DNA of 64,000 nucleotides from Muricomes sp049840515 (lineage in GTDB: Bacteria; Bacillota; Clostridia; Lachnospirales; Lachnospiraceae): assembly GCA_049840515.1 (NCBI GenBank), contig JASGKW010000026.1:43829-107828 (forward strand). The letters are read 5' to 3'. Within the stretch, counting starts at the first letter, position 1. The number at the start of each line of letters is the position of its first letter. Positions 17,789-26,674 of this stretch are shown piece by piece. The notes under the pieces were generated by a model, which ran no database searches, was not told the origin of the DNA, and saw only the letters and a program-made list of their open reading frames with translations. A program made the translations under genes and the position numbers.

Positions 17789-17875
17789 CCATAAAAGTGT
17801 TGCCAAAAGGCAGCAAATCCTATAAAATGAAAGCGACAATTTAATAATGAAGGTTATTTGAAGAAGGAGACAATT

Positions 17876-19423
17876 ATGAAAAGAAGAGCAGCACACATTC
17901 TTTTGGTACTTACAATGGCTGCGTCTATTGCACTGAGCGGATGTTCAGGTGATAAGAAGGCGGCACCGTCAACAGAGTCAAATCAACTTTCAGGAAACCC
18001 AGTCGAGGGAGGAAGTATCAAGGTCGGTATTTCCCAGGATTTGGACAGTCTTGACCCACACAAAGCAGTTGCGGCAGGAACAAAAGAGGTTTTATTTAAT
18101 ATTTTTGAGGGCTTGGTAAAGCCTGACAAAGATGGTAATTTAGTTGGAGCCGTAGCCAGCGATTATGAAATTTCAGAGGATGCAAAGGTATATACCTTTA
18201 CTTTGCGCGATGGGGTGAAGTTTCATAATGGGAAAGATGTTACGGCACAAGACGTGAAATATTCAATAGACAGATGCGCCGATACGTCAAATGGGGAACC
18301 ATTGGTATCGGCGTATTCTATTATTGAAGCCGTAAATATACTGGATGAGAAGACTGTGGAAATCCGTCTTACAGAGCCGAACACAGAGTTCCTTGCTTAT
18401 ATGACGACTGCGATTATCCCGAAAGATTATGATGCCCTTGAGACGGCACCGGTGGGAACCGGCCCCTTTAAATATGTGTCCCGCAGTCCCCAGGAGAATA
18501 TTATTCTGGAAAAGAATAAAGACTATTGGGGAGAAAAGGCACATCTGGACAAGGTGGAATTCAAGATTGTTGCAGATGCAGATATGCTGGTGACAAATTT
18601 AAAAGGCGGCTCTATCGACATGGCGCTGCGTCTGACTTCCAGCCAGGCTGCAGAGCTTACAAAAGGCTTCCATATTGAGGAGGGAACCATGAATCTGGTT
18701 CAGGCTCTGTATCTGAATAACGATGTGGAGCCACTGAATAACGAAAAAGTGAGACAGGCCCTGTGTTACGCAGTCAACCCTGAGGAAATCATGGGTATGA
18801 TGGCGGATGGAAAAGGGGTGCGCATTGGCACAAGTATGTACCCTGGACTGAAGAAGTATTACGATGAAAAATATGCCGGTTATTATGAGCAGGATTATGA
18901 TAAGGCCAAGGAGCTGCTTAAAGAAGCCGGATACCCGGATGGTTTTGATCTGGAGATTACGGTCAGCTCGGCGGACCAGCCGCACGTGGATACCGCCCAG
19001 GTCATCGTGGAAGAATTAAAAAATATTGGGGTCAATGCAACCATTAAACCTGTTGAGTGGGAGGCATGGCTGGAAGGCGTGTATTCAAAACGGGATTACC
19101 AGTCTACCGTAGTTGGGGTGGACGCGGCTAATTTATCTGCCCGTGCAATGCTTGAGCGCTTTACCTCAGATGCACCTGGAAACTTCATTAATTTCAAGGA
19201 TGCAGAGTACGATAAAATATTCAAAGAGGCAACCGCCGCTACAGATGAGGCAAAGCAGATTGAACTTTATAAAAAACTGGAGGACATTCTTGCCAAAAAG
19301 GCAGCGAATGTATACATTCAGGATTTGGCAAATCTTGTGGCGATGAGCAACAAATATGGTGGATATGAATTTTACCCTCTGTATGTGCAGGATATGTCAA
19401 CTGTATACATGGTGGAAAATTAG
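17876..19423 (+). CDS. Peptide/nickel-type ABC transporter substrate-binding lipoprotein
   Basis: 515 residues of the SBP_bac_5 (OppA/DppA/NikA) family. A lipoprotein signal ends in ALSGC. The mature protein opens with an acidic Ser/Thr-rich spacer and then GGSIKVGISQDLDSLDPHKA, the usual start of this fold. Start at 17876 (ATG after AGAAGGAGA); an in-frame TTG at 17858 would place that site inside the gene. It heads an operon with two permeases and two ATPases. Family members bind peptides, nickel chelates, or other small solutes; nothing fixes the ligand here. Confidence 0.9.
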   Translation: MKRRAAHILLVLTMAASIALSGCSGDKKAAPSTESNQLSGNPVEGGSIKVGISQDLDSLDPHKAVAAGTKEVLFNIFEGLVKPDKDGNLVGAVASDYEISEDAKVYTFTLRDGVKFHNGKDVTAQDVKYSIDRCADTSNGEPLVSAYSIIEAVNILDEKTVEIRLTEPNTEFLAYMTTAIIPKDYDALETAPVGTGPFKYVSRSPQENIILEKNKDYWGEKAHLDKVEFKIVADADMLVTNLKGGSIDMALRLTSSQAAELTKGFHIEEGTMNLVQALYLNNDVEPLNNEKVRQALCYAVNPEEIMGMMADGKGVRIGTSMYPGLKKYYDEKYAGYYEQDYDKAKELLKEAGYPDGFDLEITVSSADQPHVDTAQVIVEELKNIGVNATIKPVEWEAWLEGVYSKRDYQSTVVGVDAANLSARAMLERFTSDAPGNFINFKDAEYDKIFKEATAATDEAKQIELYKKLEDILAKKAANVYIQDLANLVAMSNKYGGYEFYPLYVQDMSTVYMVEN

Positions 19424-19463
19424 TCACAGCAGGTAGTGTTATCTTGAGGAGCGGGAGGCAAGT

Positions 19464-20402
19464 ATGAAATTTGTTATAAAGAAAATATCAGGTCTTATAA
19501 TCACATTATTAATTGTCAGCATACTTGCCTTTCTCGCCTTTGAAGTTATTCCGGGGGACCCTGCGCGCACCATTCTCGGCACAGAGGCTACGGAGAGCAA
19601 AGTCCAGGCTTTGCGGGAGGAGATGGGCTTAAACCGTCCTTTGCCGCAGCGCTATGGACAGTGGCTTACAGATTTCGTTGCGGGGGATATGGGGACATCT
19701 TATTCTTATCAGGTTTCGGTGAGGGAAATGATTGGGGATAAGATTCCGATTACAATTACGCTGACAGTGATAGCGTTCTTTTTTATTCTGCTGTTTTCCA
19801 TACCGGTGAGCCTACTGTGTGTGAGGTATGAGAATAAATTTGTGGATAAAGTGTTTCTGATATTAAATCAAATTACAATGTCTGTCCCTCCGTTTTTTAT
19901 AGGGATTGTGTTCACTGTATTGTTTGGACTGCTGTTTAAGCTGTTTACCCCGGGGGGATATGTGCCTTATGAGGAAAATATGGGGGCATTTCTGGGATAT
20001 TTGATTTTGCCGGGAATTGCCATTGCGCTTCCCAAGGCTGCAATGACCACGAAACTGCTGAGAAATTCCCTGCTGGCGGAGATGAGGCAGGATTATGTGC
20101 GCACAGCAATGAGCCGCGGCAATGGGTTCTGGCGTCTCCTTGCAAAGCATGTGTTCCGCAATGGTATCCTTCCGGTGATTACATTCCTTGGGATGGCGAT
20201 AGCGGATATGATTGCAAACAGTATTGTCATTGAGCAGGTTTTTGGGATACCGGGGCTGGGACGCACCCTGATTTCCTCCATCTCAAAGAGGGATTATCCC
20301 GTGGTGGAGGCTATTATTGTATTAATTGCGGTTGTGATTCTTGTGATAAATGTGATTGTAGATTTGTTATACCAAAAACTGGACAAGCGGATAGAAGTGT
20401 AG
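19464..20402 (+). CDS. ABC transporter permease, DppB/OppB type
   Basis: 312 residues, about six membrane helices. The N-terminal FEVIPGDPARTILG motif is characteristic of DppB/OppB/NikB proteins. A cytoplasmic EAA loop (NSLLAEMRQDYVRTAMSRG) docks on the ATPases. It is second in the operon with a GGGAGG site before the ATG. Confidence 0.93.
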   Translation: MKFVIKKISGLIITLLIVSILAFLAFEVIPGDPARTILGTEATESKVQALREEMGLNRPLPQRYGQWLTDFVAGDMGTSYSYQVSVREMIGDKIPITITLTVIAFFFILLFSIPVSLLCVRYENKFVDKVFLILNQITMSVPPFFIGIVFTVLFGLLFKLFTPGGYVPYEENMGAFLGYLILPGIAIALPKAAMTTKLLRNSLLAEMRQDYVRTAMSRGNGFWRLLAKHVFRNGILPVITFLGMAIADMIANSIVIEQVFGIPGLGRTLISSISKRDYPVVEAIIVLIAVVILVINVIVDLLYQKLDKRIEV

Positions 20403-20412
20403 GGGTAGAAAA

Positions 20413-21249
20413 GTGGAACTGTTGGGAATAAATAAAGTCAAATTGGGAAAAACTGGTTATAACTTTGTATTTGGTCTGCTGCTTACAATTGTAATGGTGG
20501 GACTTATTGTACTGGGTTTTTTCTGGTCACCTTATGACCCCGAGACTATGCAGGGTTCTGTGAAATTAAATGCACCCACTCTCGTCCATATTTTTGGGAC
20601 GGACCAGTTTGGAAGAGATGTGTTCAGCCGTGTTCTGGTGGGTGCGGGAAGTACCTTGAGTATTGCGCTGGGAACAGTTGCAATCGGCGGGGGAATCGGA
20701 ATTTTTGTGGGAGCAGTGACCGGATATTTCGGCGGATGGCTGGATGAAATACTGATGCGTGTGAATGATGCTTTGGCTGCTTTTCCAAATGTACTGCTTG
20801 CTCTGGTGATTATCAGTATATGGGGAACAGGAAAATACAAAGTTATGCTGGCTTTAGGTCTGGCATTTATTCCAAGCTTTGCAAGGCTTGTGCGGGGAGA
20901 ATTTCTGCGCTGCAGGGAAGAGGACTATGTAATCAGCGCAAAGCTGATAGGAGTCTCCACACTGAGAATCCTATTTGTCCACATTCTGCCCAATATTCTG
21001 CCGGCGCTTTTATCTGCTCTGACCATTGGTTTTAATAATGCTGTGGTTCAGGAAGCCGGAATGAGTTACCTTGGAATTGGAGTACAGCCGCCGGATGCAA
21101 GTCTGGGGCGTATGCTGTCAGAATCTCAGACTTACCTGGGCAGCGGCCCATGGTGTGCAATTTTCCCGGGAGTGTTTCTGGTTCTTCTGGTGCTTGGCGT
21201 GGGAATGCTTGGCGAAGGGATTCTGGACAGATTCGGGGGTGGAAGATAA
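20413..21249 (+). CDS. ABC transporter permease, DppC/OppC type
   Basis: 278 residues with GTG start at 20413. HIFGTDQFGRDVFSRVLVGAG near residue 60 is the signature of DppC/OppC permeases, and the EAA loop (GEFLRCREEDYVISAKLIG) follows. It forms the membrane channel with the DppB-type protein. The stop overlaps the start of the next gene (TAATG). Confidence 0.93.
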   Translation: MELLGINKVKLGKTGYNFVFGLLLTIVMVGLIVLGFFWSPYDPETMQGSVKLNAPTLVHIFGTDQFGRDVFSRVLVGAGSTLSIALGTVAIGGGIGIFVGAVTGYFGGWLDEILMRVNDALAAFPNVLLALVIISIWGTGKYKVMLALGLAFIPSFARLVRGEFLRCREEDYVISAKLIGVSTLRILFVHILPNILPALLSALTIGFNNAVVQEAGMSYLGIGVQPPDASLGRMLSESQTYLGSGPWCAIFPGVFLVLLVLGVGMLGEGILDRFGGGR

Positions 21250-22073
21250 TGCTGAGAGTAGAAAAGTTATCAATCCATTTTGAGGAGAGCGGCGGAATAC
21301 AGGAGGCTGTAAAAGACGTTTCTTTCTCTCTTGCGGACGGTGAAATTTTAGGAATTGTAGGTGAATCAGGCTCAGGAAAGACGATGACCGCTTTAACCAT
21401 AGCCGGGCTGACAAAGGAACATGAAGTTCTGAGTGGCGGCAGTATTTTATTAGATGAAGTTGATTTGCTGACTTTGTCGCCCAGAGAAATGCGGGAAATT
21501 CAGGGCAAAGATGTAAGTATGATATTTCAGGAGCCTATGACAGCCCTCAATCCAACCATAAGAATTGGAAAGCAGGTGGAGGAGGCTCTGGTTCTCCATA
21601 CCAGGCTTTCAAAAGCAGAGAGAAGAGAAAAGGTGATAAAAGCCCTGGAAGATGTGGAGCTTGAGAATCCAGATTTATTATATAAAAAATATCCTCATGA
21701 GTTGTCAGGGGGGATGCGCCAGAGAGTGATGATTGCTGCGGCTATCGTGTGCCGCCCGAAAGTGTTGATTGCAGATGAGCCGACCACGGCTCTGGATGTG
21801 GGGACACAGGAGAGCATATTGAAGCTGCTGAGAAAGCTGAATAAAAAGTACGGTATGGGAATTTTGTTTATTTCACATAATCTGAGAGTTGTAAATGAGC
21901 TGTGCAGCCGCGTGCTGGTTATGAAAGACGGGGTGATACTGGAGGAAGGCCCGGTAAAAGAAATATTTGAAAATCCCCGGTCTCAGTATACACAGGATTT
22001 GATTGCGGCGATTCCCGGACGGACAACGAGCAGTGCATTTTACCAGTTTTTGAGAGAAAAGGCGGGTGAGTGA
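21249..22073 (+). CDS. ABC transporter ATPase, DppD/OppD type
   Basis: 274 residues: GESGSGKTMT (Walker A), LSGGMRQRVMIAAAIV signature, VLIADEPTTALDV (Walker B), ISHNLRVV switch His. The C-terminal part (IFENPRSQYTQDLIAAIPG) is the oligopeptide-transporter-specific region, although the usual Fe-S cysteines are missing. The start at 21249 is the ATG overlapping the upstream stop. Confidence 0.92.
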   Translation: MLRVEKLSIHFEESGGIQEAVKDVSFSLADGEILGIVGESGSGKTMTALTIAGLTKEHEVLSGGSILLDEVDLLTLSPREMREIQGKDVSMIFQEPMTALNPTIRIGKQVEEALVLHTRLSKAERREKVIKALEDVELENPDLLYKKYPHELSGGMRQRVMIAAAIVCRPKVLIADEPTTALDVGTQESILKLLRKLNKKYGMGILFISHNLRVVNELCSRVLVMKDGVILEEGPVKEIFENPRSQYTQDLIAAIPGRTTSSAFYQFLREKAGE

Positions 22074-22074
22074 G

Positions 22075-22731
22075 ATGGCAGAAAAAGTCCTGGAAGTGAA
22101 GCATGTGCATGCATTTTATAAAGAAAAAAGAGCCAAAAAACAGGTGCTTGAGGACGTTTCGTTCACACTGTACGAAGGGGAAGTTGTAGGCATGGTGGGG
22201 GAGAGCGGAAGCGGAAAGTCCACCCTCTGCAAATGTATCCTTGGTCTTTTAAAGGAGTACGAGGGAGAGATTATCCATCATACAAAACAACCTCAGATGA
22301 TATTTCAAGATCCCTTTGGGTCTTTAAATCCAAAAAAGACAGTCGGATGGATTTTGGAAGAGCCGCTGAAGGTACAGGGAGGATACTCCAGAGAAGAGCG
22401 CCGCAGAAAAGTGGAGGAAATGCTACAGCAGGTGCACCTTCCCCCGGAATTTTACAACCGCTATCCAAAGGAGTTAAGCGGAGGACAGCGGCAGCGCATA
22501 AGTATTGCACTGGCGTTAATTACGGGTACGAAGTTTATTGTGGCTGATGAGCCTCTGTCTGCTTTAGATGTGACGGTGCAGGCGCAGATTATCGAACTTT
22601 TGAGGGAATTGCAGGAGAAGGAAAAGGTATGTTATTTATTTGTATCCCATGATTTGGATGTAGTGAGTATGCTGTGCAAAAGGGTACTCTTTTTAAAAGA
22701 CAGGAAAGTGGAGGAATATGCGGACATATAA
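22075..22731 (+). CDS. ABC transporter ATPase, DppF/OppF type (short)
   Basis: 218 residues: GESGSGKSTL, LSGGQRQRISIALAL, FIVADEPLSALDV, VSHDLDVV. It is shorter than usual (about 300) because the C-terminal oligopeptide-specific region is missing: the protein ends at EYADI shortly after the switch His. It shares 14 bases with truA. ATG at 22075 lies two bases after the stop of the DppD-type gene. Confidence 0.9.
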   Translation: MAEKVLEVKHVHAFYKEKRAKKQVLEDVSFTLYEGEVVGMVGESGSGKSTLCKCILGLLKEYEGEIIHHTKQPQMIFQDPFGSLNPKKTVGWILEEPLKVQGGYSREERRRKVEEMLQQVHLPPEFYNRYPKELSGGQRQRISIALALITGTKFIVADEPLSALDVTVQAQIIELLRELQEKEKVCYLFVSHDLDVVSMLCKRVLFLKDRKVEEYADI

Positions 22732-23455
22732 GTTGACCATAGTATATGACGGCACGAGATATCAGGGCTGGCAGAGACAAAAGACAACGGGAAGAACCAT
22801 ACAGGGGATATTGGAAGAGGCAATCACAAAGGCGGCAGGGCGGAAAACAGAGATAGACGGTTCCGGGAGAACAGACAGAGGTGTCCATGCAAAGGGCCAG
22901 ACAGTCAGTGTCACCCTGTCCGGTAAAGTGGACGTGGATGAGTTCCGCTCAAATCTGAATATAAGTCTGCCCGAGGATGTGCGGGTGAAAGAAATGCTGC
23001 TCGTGAAAAATGGGTTCCATGCGCGCCTCAACGCAAAAGGCAAACGGTATGAGTATTTCATAGATACCCGGGAAAAGGCAGATGTTTTCTCAAGAAAATA
23101 TTGCTATCACTATCCCTGTGAACTGGATATTTCCGCCATGCAGGAGGCAGCGGGGTATTTAAAAGGTACACATGATTTTGCGGGATTTACAGATAAAAAG
23201 GATGAACTATCTACAATTCGGACGATTTATGATATAATCATTGAGAAACAGGATAACAAGATACGGGTGGAATATTATGGCACAGGGTTTCTGTATCATA
23301 TGGTCCGTATTTTGACCGGGACTTTGCTGGAAATCGGCACGGGGCAGAAGAGCCCTGCGGATGCGGCAAAGGTTCTAAAGGCGGGGAAGCGGGAAGAAGC
23401 AGGGTTCCTGGCGCCTGCAAAAGGTCTGTTTTTGAAAGATGTTTACTATGAATAA
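22718..23455 (+). CDS. truA: tRNA pseudouridine(38-40) synthase TruA
   Basis: 245 residues. It isomerises uridines 38-40 in the anticodon stem-loop of many tRNAs. The catalytic Asp is in GSGRTDRGVHA, and the fold's other marks (IVYDGTRYQGWQRQ at the N-terminus, GTGFLYHMVRILTGTLLEIG near the C-terminus) are complete. It overlaps the transporter ATPase gene by 14 bases, so it is likely expressed with that operon. Confidence 0.97.
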   Translation: MRTYKLTIVYDGTRYQGWQRQKTTGRTIQGILEEAITKAAGRKTEIDGSGRTDRGVHAKGQTVSVTLSGKVDVDEFRSNLNISLPEDVRVKEMLLVKNGFHARLNAKGKRYEYFIDTREKADVFSRKYCYHYPCELDISAMQEAAGYLKGTHDFAGFTDKKDELSTIRTIYDIIIEKQDNKIRVEYYGTGFLYHMVRILTGTLLEIGTGQKSPADAAKVLKAGKREEAGFLAPAKGLFLKDVYYE

Positions 23456-23468
23456 ATGTAAATATCAT

Positions 23469-23606
23469 ATAACAGTTCAGCCATACAGTTTGAGTCGGCT
23501 GCCCTGCAGCGTTTTTCACTGCTGGCGCAGTTAAATCTCTCGCTTATGGCAGAGCGCCATATGCAGATACTATATATAAATATCTGCGCATGCTTGAACT
23601 GTTACA
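23469..23606. repeat. Dispersed inverted-repeat element (AACAGTTCAGCC type)
   Basis: TAACAGTTCA (23470-23479) is repeated inverted as TGAACTGTTA (23595-23604), enclosing about 115 bases with smaller hairpins (CAGCG..CGCTG-like, AGATA..TATCT). Matching ends occur alone at 3111-3122, 16896-16907 and 46192-46203. It contains no gene; size and ends resemble a small palindromic or MITE-like element. Confidence 0.6.
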
Positions 23607-23637
23607 TGAATATACCAGAAGGATAAGGAGGTTTTTA

Positions 23638-24390
23638 ATGAAGTTTATATCGTGGAATGTAAATGGAATCCGTGCATGTGTCCAGAAAGGATTTATGGAT
23701 TTCTTTCTACAGACGGATGCTGATATATTCTGTCTGCAGGAAACCAAAATGCAGGAAGGCCAGTTGGAACTGGATTTGGACGGATATCACCAATACTGGA
23801 ATTATGCGGTGAAAAAAGGGTATTCCGGAACTGCCGTATTTACAAAGCAAGAGCCACTGTCTGTGGCATATGGAATTGGAATAGAAGAACATGACCAGGA
23901 AGGGCGGGTCATCACTCTGGAGTTTGAGGATTTTTATTTTGTGACAGTGTACACTCCAAATTCACAGAATGAGCTTGCCAGATTAGATTACCGCATGAAA
24001 TGGGAAGATGATTTTCAGGCTTATCTAAAGAACCTGGAAGAAAATAAACCAGTTGTAGTGACAGGTGATATGAATGTGGCGCACAGGGAAATTGATTTGA
24101 AAAACCCTAAGAATAACAGGAAAAATGCGGGATTTACGGACGAGGAGCGCGGGAAGTTTACACAGCTTCTGGATTCAGGATTTATAGATACGTTCCGTTA
24201 TTTTTATCCTGAGCAGGAGGGTATTTATTCCTGGTGGTCTTACCGTTTCCGTGCAAGGGAGAAAAATGCGGGGTGGCGCATCGACTATTTCTGTGTTTCG
24301 GAAAGCTTAAAAGACAGACTGGTGGATGCAAAAATATTAACAGATGTTATGGGCTCAGATCACTGCCCGGTTTTATTGGAAATGAAATAG
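23638..24390 (+). CDS. xth: Exodeoxyribonuclease III / AP endonuclease
   Basis: 250 residues of the ExoIII (EEP) family, which cuts DNA at abasic sites and trims 3' blocked ends. Seen: MKFISWNVNGIRAC start, LQETKM (metal-binding Glu), GDMNVAHREIDL, and the final DHCPV with the catalytic His. ATG at 23638 has AAGGAGG upstream; an in-frame start at 23590 lies inside the repeat element. The next gene begins 12 bases later. Confidence 0.96.
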   Translation: MKFISWNVNGIRACVQKGFMDFFLQTDADIFCLQETKMQEGQLELDLDGYHQYWNYAVKKGYSGTAVFTKQEPLSVAYGIGIEEHDQEGRVITLEFEDFYFVTVYTPNSQNELARLDYRMKWEDDFQAYLKNLEENKPVVVTGDMNVAHREIDLKNPKNNRKNAGFTDEERGKFTQLLDSGFIDTFRYFYPEQEGIYSWWSYRFRAREKNAGWRIDYFCVSESLKDRLVDAKILTDVMGSDHCPVLLEMK

Positions 24391-24402
24391 GAGGCGTTTA
24401 TC

Positions 24403-25632
24403 GTGACAAAAATTGATATTATTTCTGGTTTTCTTGGAGCCGGAAAAACAACATTTATTAAGAAGATGCTGAAAGAGGCATTTAAAGGGGAGCAGGTTGT
24501 CCTTATAGAAAATGAGTTTGGAGAGATTGGAATAGACGGCGGATTCTTAAAAGAGGCGGGAATTGAAATCCGTGAAATGAATTCCGGCTGTATCTGCTGC
24601 TCGCTGGTTGGAGATTTTGGAGAGTCCTTGAAAGAGGTGGTGAATACATATCACCCGGACAGAATCGTGATTGAGCCGTCAGGAGTCGGCAAGCTCTCTG
24701 ATGTAATAAAAGCAGTTCAGGATGTACAGGGTGAAATCGGGGCAGAACTGAACAGTTTTACCACAGTGGTAGATGCCACAAAGTGCAGACTTTATAAAAA
24801 TAACTTCGGCGAGTTCTTCAGCAATCAGGTGGAATACGCGGGCGCAATCATTTTAAGCCGTACAGATAAAGCAAAACCGGAGAAAGTGGAAGAAAGTTAT
24901 GAGATTCTCCGGGAATTAAATAAAAAAGCGCCTATTATTACAACACCGATTGCCCAGTTGCCGGGGGAGAAGCTTCTGGAAACAATGGAAGGCAGCAAAT
25001 CTCTGGAGGAAGAGCTGTTAGGTGAAATGGCATGCCCAACCTGTGGAGGGCATCACACACATGAGCATCATCACGAGCATGACCACGATGCGCATGAGCA
25101 TCATCACCACGACCACGACGAGCATGAGCATCATCATGAACATGACCACGGCGAGCATGAGCATCATCATGAACATGACCACGAGGAGCACGGCCATCAT
25201 CATCATGACCACGATGAACATGGCCATCACCATGAGCATGGAGAAGACTGTGACTGCGGCTGCGGACATGACCACGGCGAGCATGACCATCACCATGGGG
25301 AGGACTGTGACTGCGGCTGCGGACACGACCATCACGACCACGGCCATCATCATGCGGATGAGGTATTCTCAAGCTGGGGCAGAGAGACTATCAAGGTGTA
25401 CACGAAGGATGAGATTGAACGGATTCTTAGTACATTGGAGACAGATAAATCTCTGGGAGTTATTCTCCGGGCAAAAGGAATGGTTGCAGGAGACGGAGAG
25501 TGGATTTATTTTGACATGGTTCCTGAGGAGCACGAGGTGCGCGGCGGCGCGGCTGAATATACAGGCAGAATCTGTGTGATTGGTGCAGAATTAAATGAAG
25601 AGAAGCTGGCGGAACTATTTGGAGTGGAATAG
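24403..25632 (+). CDS. G3E GTPase (CobW/P47K) with long His-rich linker
   Basis: 409 residues. The N-terminal G3E GTPase domain has SGFLGAGKTTF (Walker A), ENEFGEIGID, the metal-binding GCICC motif and a TKxD-like SRTDKAK. A CobW_C domain (YTKDEIERIL onward) closes the protein. Between them, at about residues 216-317, lies a ~100-residue segment almost entirely His, Asp, Glu and Gly with two CDCGCGHDH repeats. This suggests an intracellular zinc, cobalt or nickel buffer feeding a metal chaperone. GTG start at 24403 after AGGAGG. The next gene encodes another G3E-like protein. Confidence 0.92.
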   Translation: MTKIDIISGFLGAGKTTFIKKMLKEAFKGEQVVLIENEFGEIGIDGGFLKEAGIEIREMNSGCICCSLVGDFGESLKEVVNTYHPDRIVIEPSGVGKLSDVIKAVQDVQGEIGAELNSFTTVVDATKCRLYKNNFGEFFSNQVEYAGAIILSRTDKAKPEKVEESYEILRELNKKAPIITTPIAQLPGEKLLETMEGSKSLEEELLGEMACPTCGGHHTHEHHHEHDHDAHEHHHHDHDEHEHHHEHDHGEHEHHHEHDHEEHGHHHHDHDEHGHHHEHGEDCDCGCGHDHGEHDHHHGEDCDCGCGHDHHDHGHHHADEVFSSWGRETIKVYTKDEIERILSTLETDKSLGVILRAKGMVAGDGEWIYFDMVPEEHEVRGGAAEYTGRICVIGAELNEEKLAELFGVE

Positions 25633-25689
25633 GCTTAAGCGAATAACAGCCTTACGACAAGTATGCGGGGAAGATTGGAGAGATAAAAA

Positions 25690-26637
25690 ATGACAGAACC
25701 AGATGTAATGGTATATCTGATAACGGGATTTCTGGACAGCGGTAAAACAGAATTTTTGAGATTTACGTTAAAACAAGATTATTTTCAGGTTGATGGGACG
25801 ACTCTTTTGATTCTCTGCGAAGAGGGGGAGAATGAGTATGACCCCAAGGAGATGAAAGCGTGCAATGTTCAAATAGAGTATGTGAAGGATCAGAAAGATC
25901 TGACAGAGAGCTGGCTTGAAGAGATGAATCAGAAGTACAAACCGGAGCGTGTTGTTGTGGAATATAACGGCATGTGGAAAGTCAGTGATTTTGAAGCCCT
26001 GAAACTGCCTTTGGGATGGGGCGTTGAACAGAAAATTGCCATTGTAAATGCCAGCACATTTCAGCTGTATCTGGCAAACTTAAAGCCTTTATTCGTGGAG
26101 ATGGTTAGAGATGCAGAGATGGTTATCTTTAACCGGAGTATAGATAAAAAGCCGCTGGCTGGGTACAGACGCAGTGTTAAGGTTGTAAGTCCTCAGGCGG
26201 AAGTGATTTTTGAAGATGGAAATGGTGAAGTGGAAAATATTTTTGCGGAGTCTCTTCCCTATGATTTAAATGCTCCTGTCATTGAGGTGCGCCGGGAAGA
26301 TTATGGCATCTGGTATGTAGATGTGATGGATAATCCGGATAAGTATAAGGGAAAAACAGTGAAATTTACGGCAAAAGTGCTGAAACCCAAAGGATTTCCG
26401 TCAAAAGTATTTTTCCCCGGGCGAATGGCTATGACATGCTGTGCTGACGATACTACATTTCTCGGGTATGTGTGCAAAAGTGCATATGCGCCGAAATTAA
26501 AGCCGGGCCAGTGGGTGAGCGTGCAGGCTAAAATAGGTTTTGAAAAAGTGTCGGTATACCGGGGTGTAGGACCGGTTTTGGAAGCTGAACATATAGAAGA
26601 GGCTGATCCGATTGAAGAACTGGTTTATTTTAATTAG
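25690..26637 (+). CDS. G3E-like GTPase fused to DUF1980 (TIGR03943) domain
   Basis: 315 residues. The N-terminal half is CobW-like (GFLDSGKTEF as Walker A; EEGENEYD in the place of ENEFGEIGID) but lacks the CxCC metal site. The C-terminal half (from about residue 200, with PDKYKGKTVKFTAKVL and FFPGRMAMTCCADD) resembles the soluble DUF1980 part of the TIGR03943/YcgQ family, which pairs with a UPF0718-type permease elsewhere. The partner permease is not in this window. Placement directly after the His-rich G3E gene suggests a shared metal-handling job. Confidence 0.75.
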   Translation: MTEPDVMVYLITGFLDSGKTEFLRFTLKQDYFQVDGTTLLILCEEGENEYDPKEMKACNVQIEYVKDQKDLTESWLEEMNQKYKPERVVVEYNGMWKVSDFEALKLPLGWGVEQKIAIVNASTFQLYLANLKPLFVEMVRDAEMVIFNRSIDKKPLAGYRRSVKVVSPQAEVIFEDGNGEVENIFAESLPYDLNAPVIEVRREDYGIWYVDVMDNPDKYKGKTVKFTAKVLKPKGFPSKVFFPGRMAMTCCADDTTFLGYVCKSAYAPKLKPGQWVSVQAKIGFEKVSVYRGVGPVLEAEHIEEADPIEELVYFN

Positions 26638-26674
26638 AATGATAACCTAATATTGAGAATGAGGAGATGTGGCT

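Noticed and set aside
25050..25360. Short tandem-like CATGAGCATCATCAC units resembling a repeat array
   Set aside because: They are coding: the frame stays open and encodes a His-rich linker. There are no CRISPR-type spacers or repeats of regular length.
24938..25579. Long antisense and alternate-frame reading frames over the His-rich linker of the G3E GTPase
   Set aside because: They arise from the repetitive CAY/GAN codons of the His-rich tract; they lack ribosome binding sites and family similarity.
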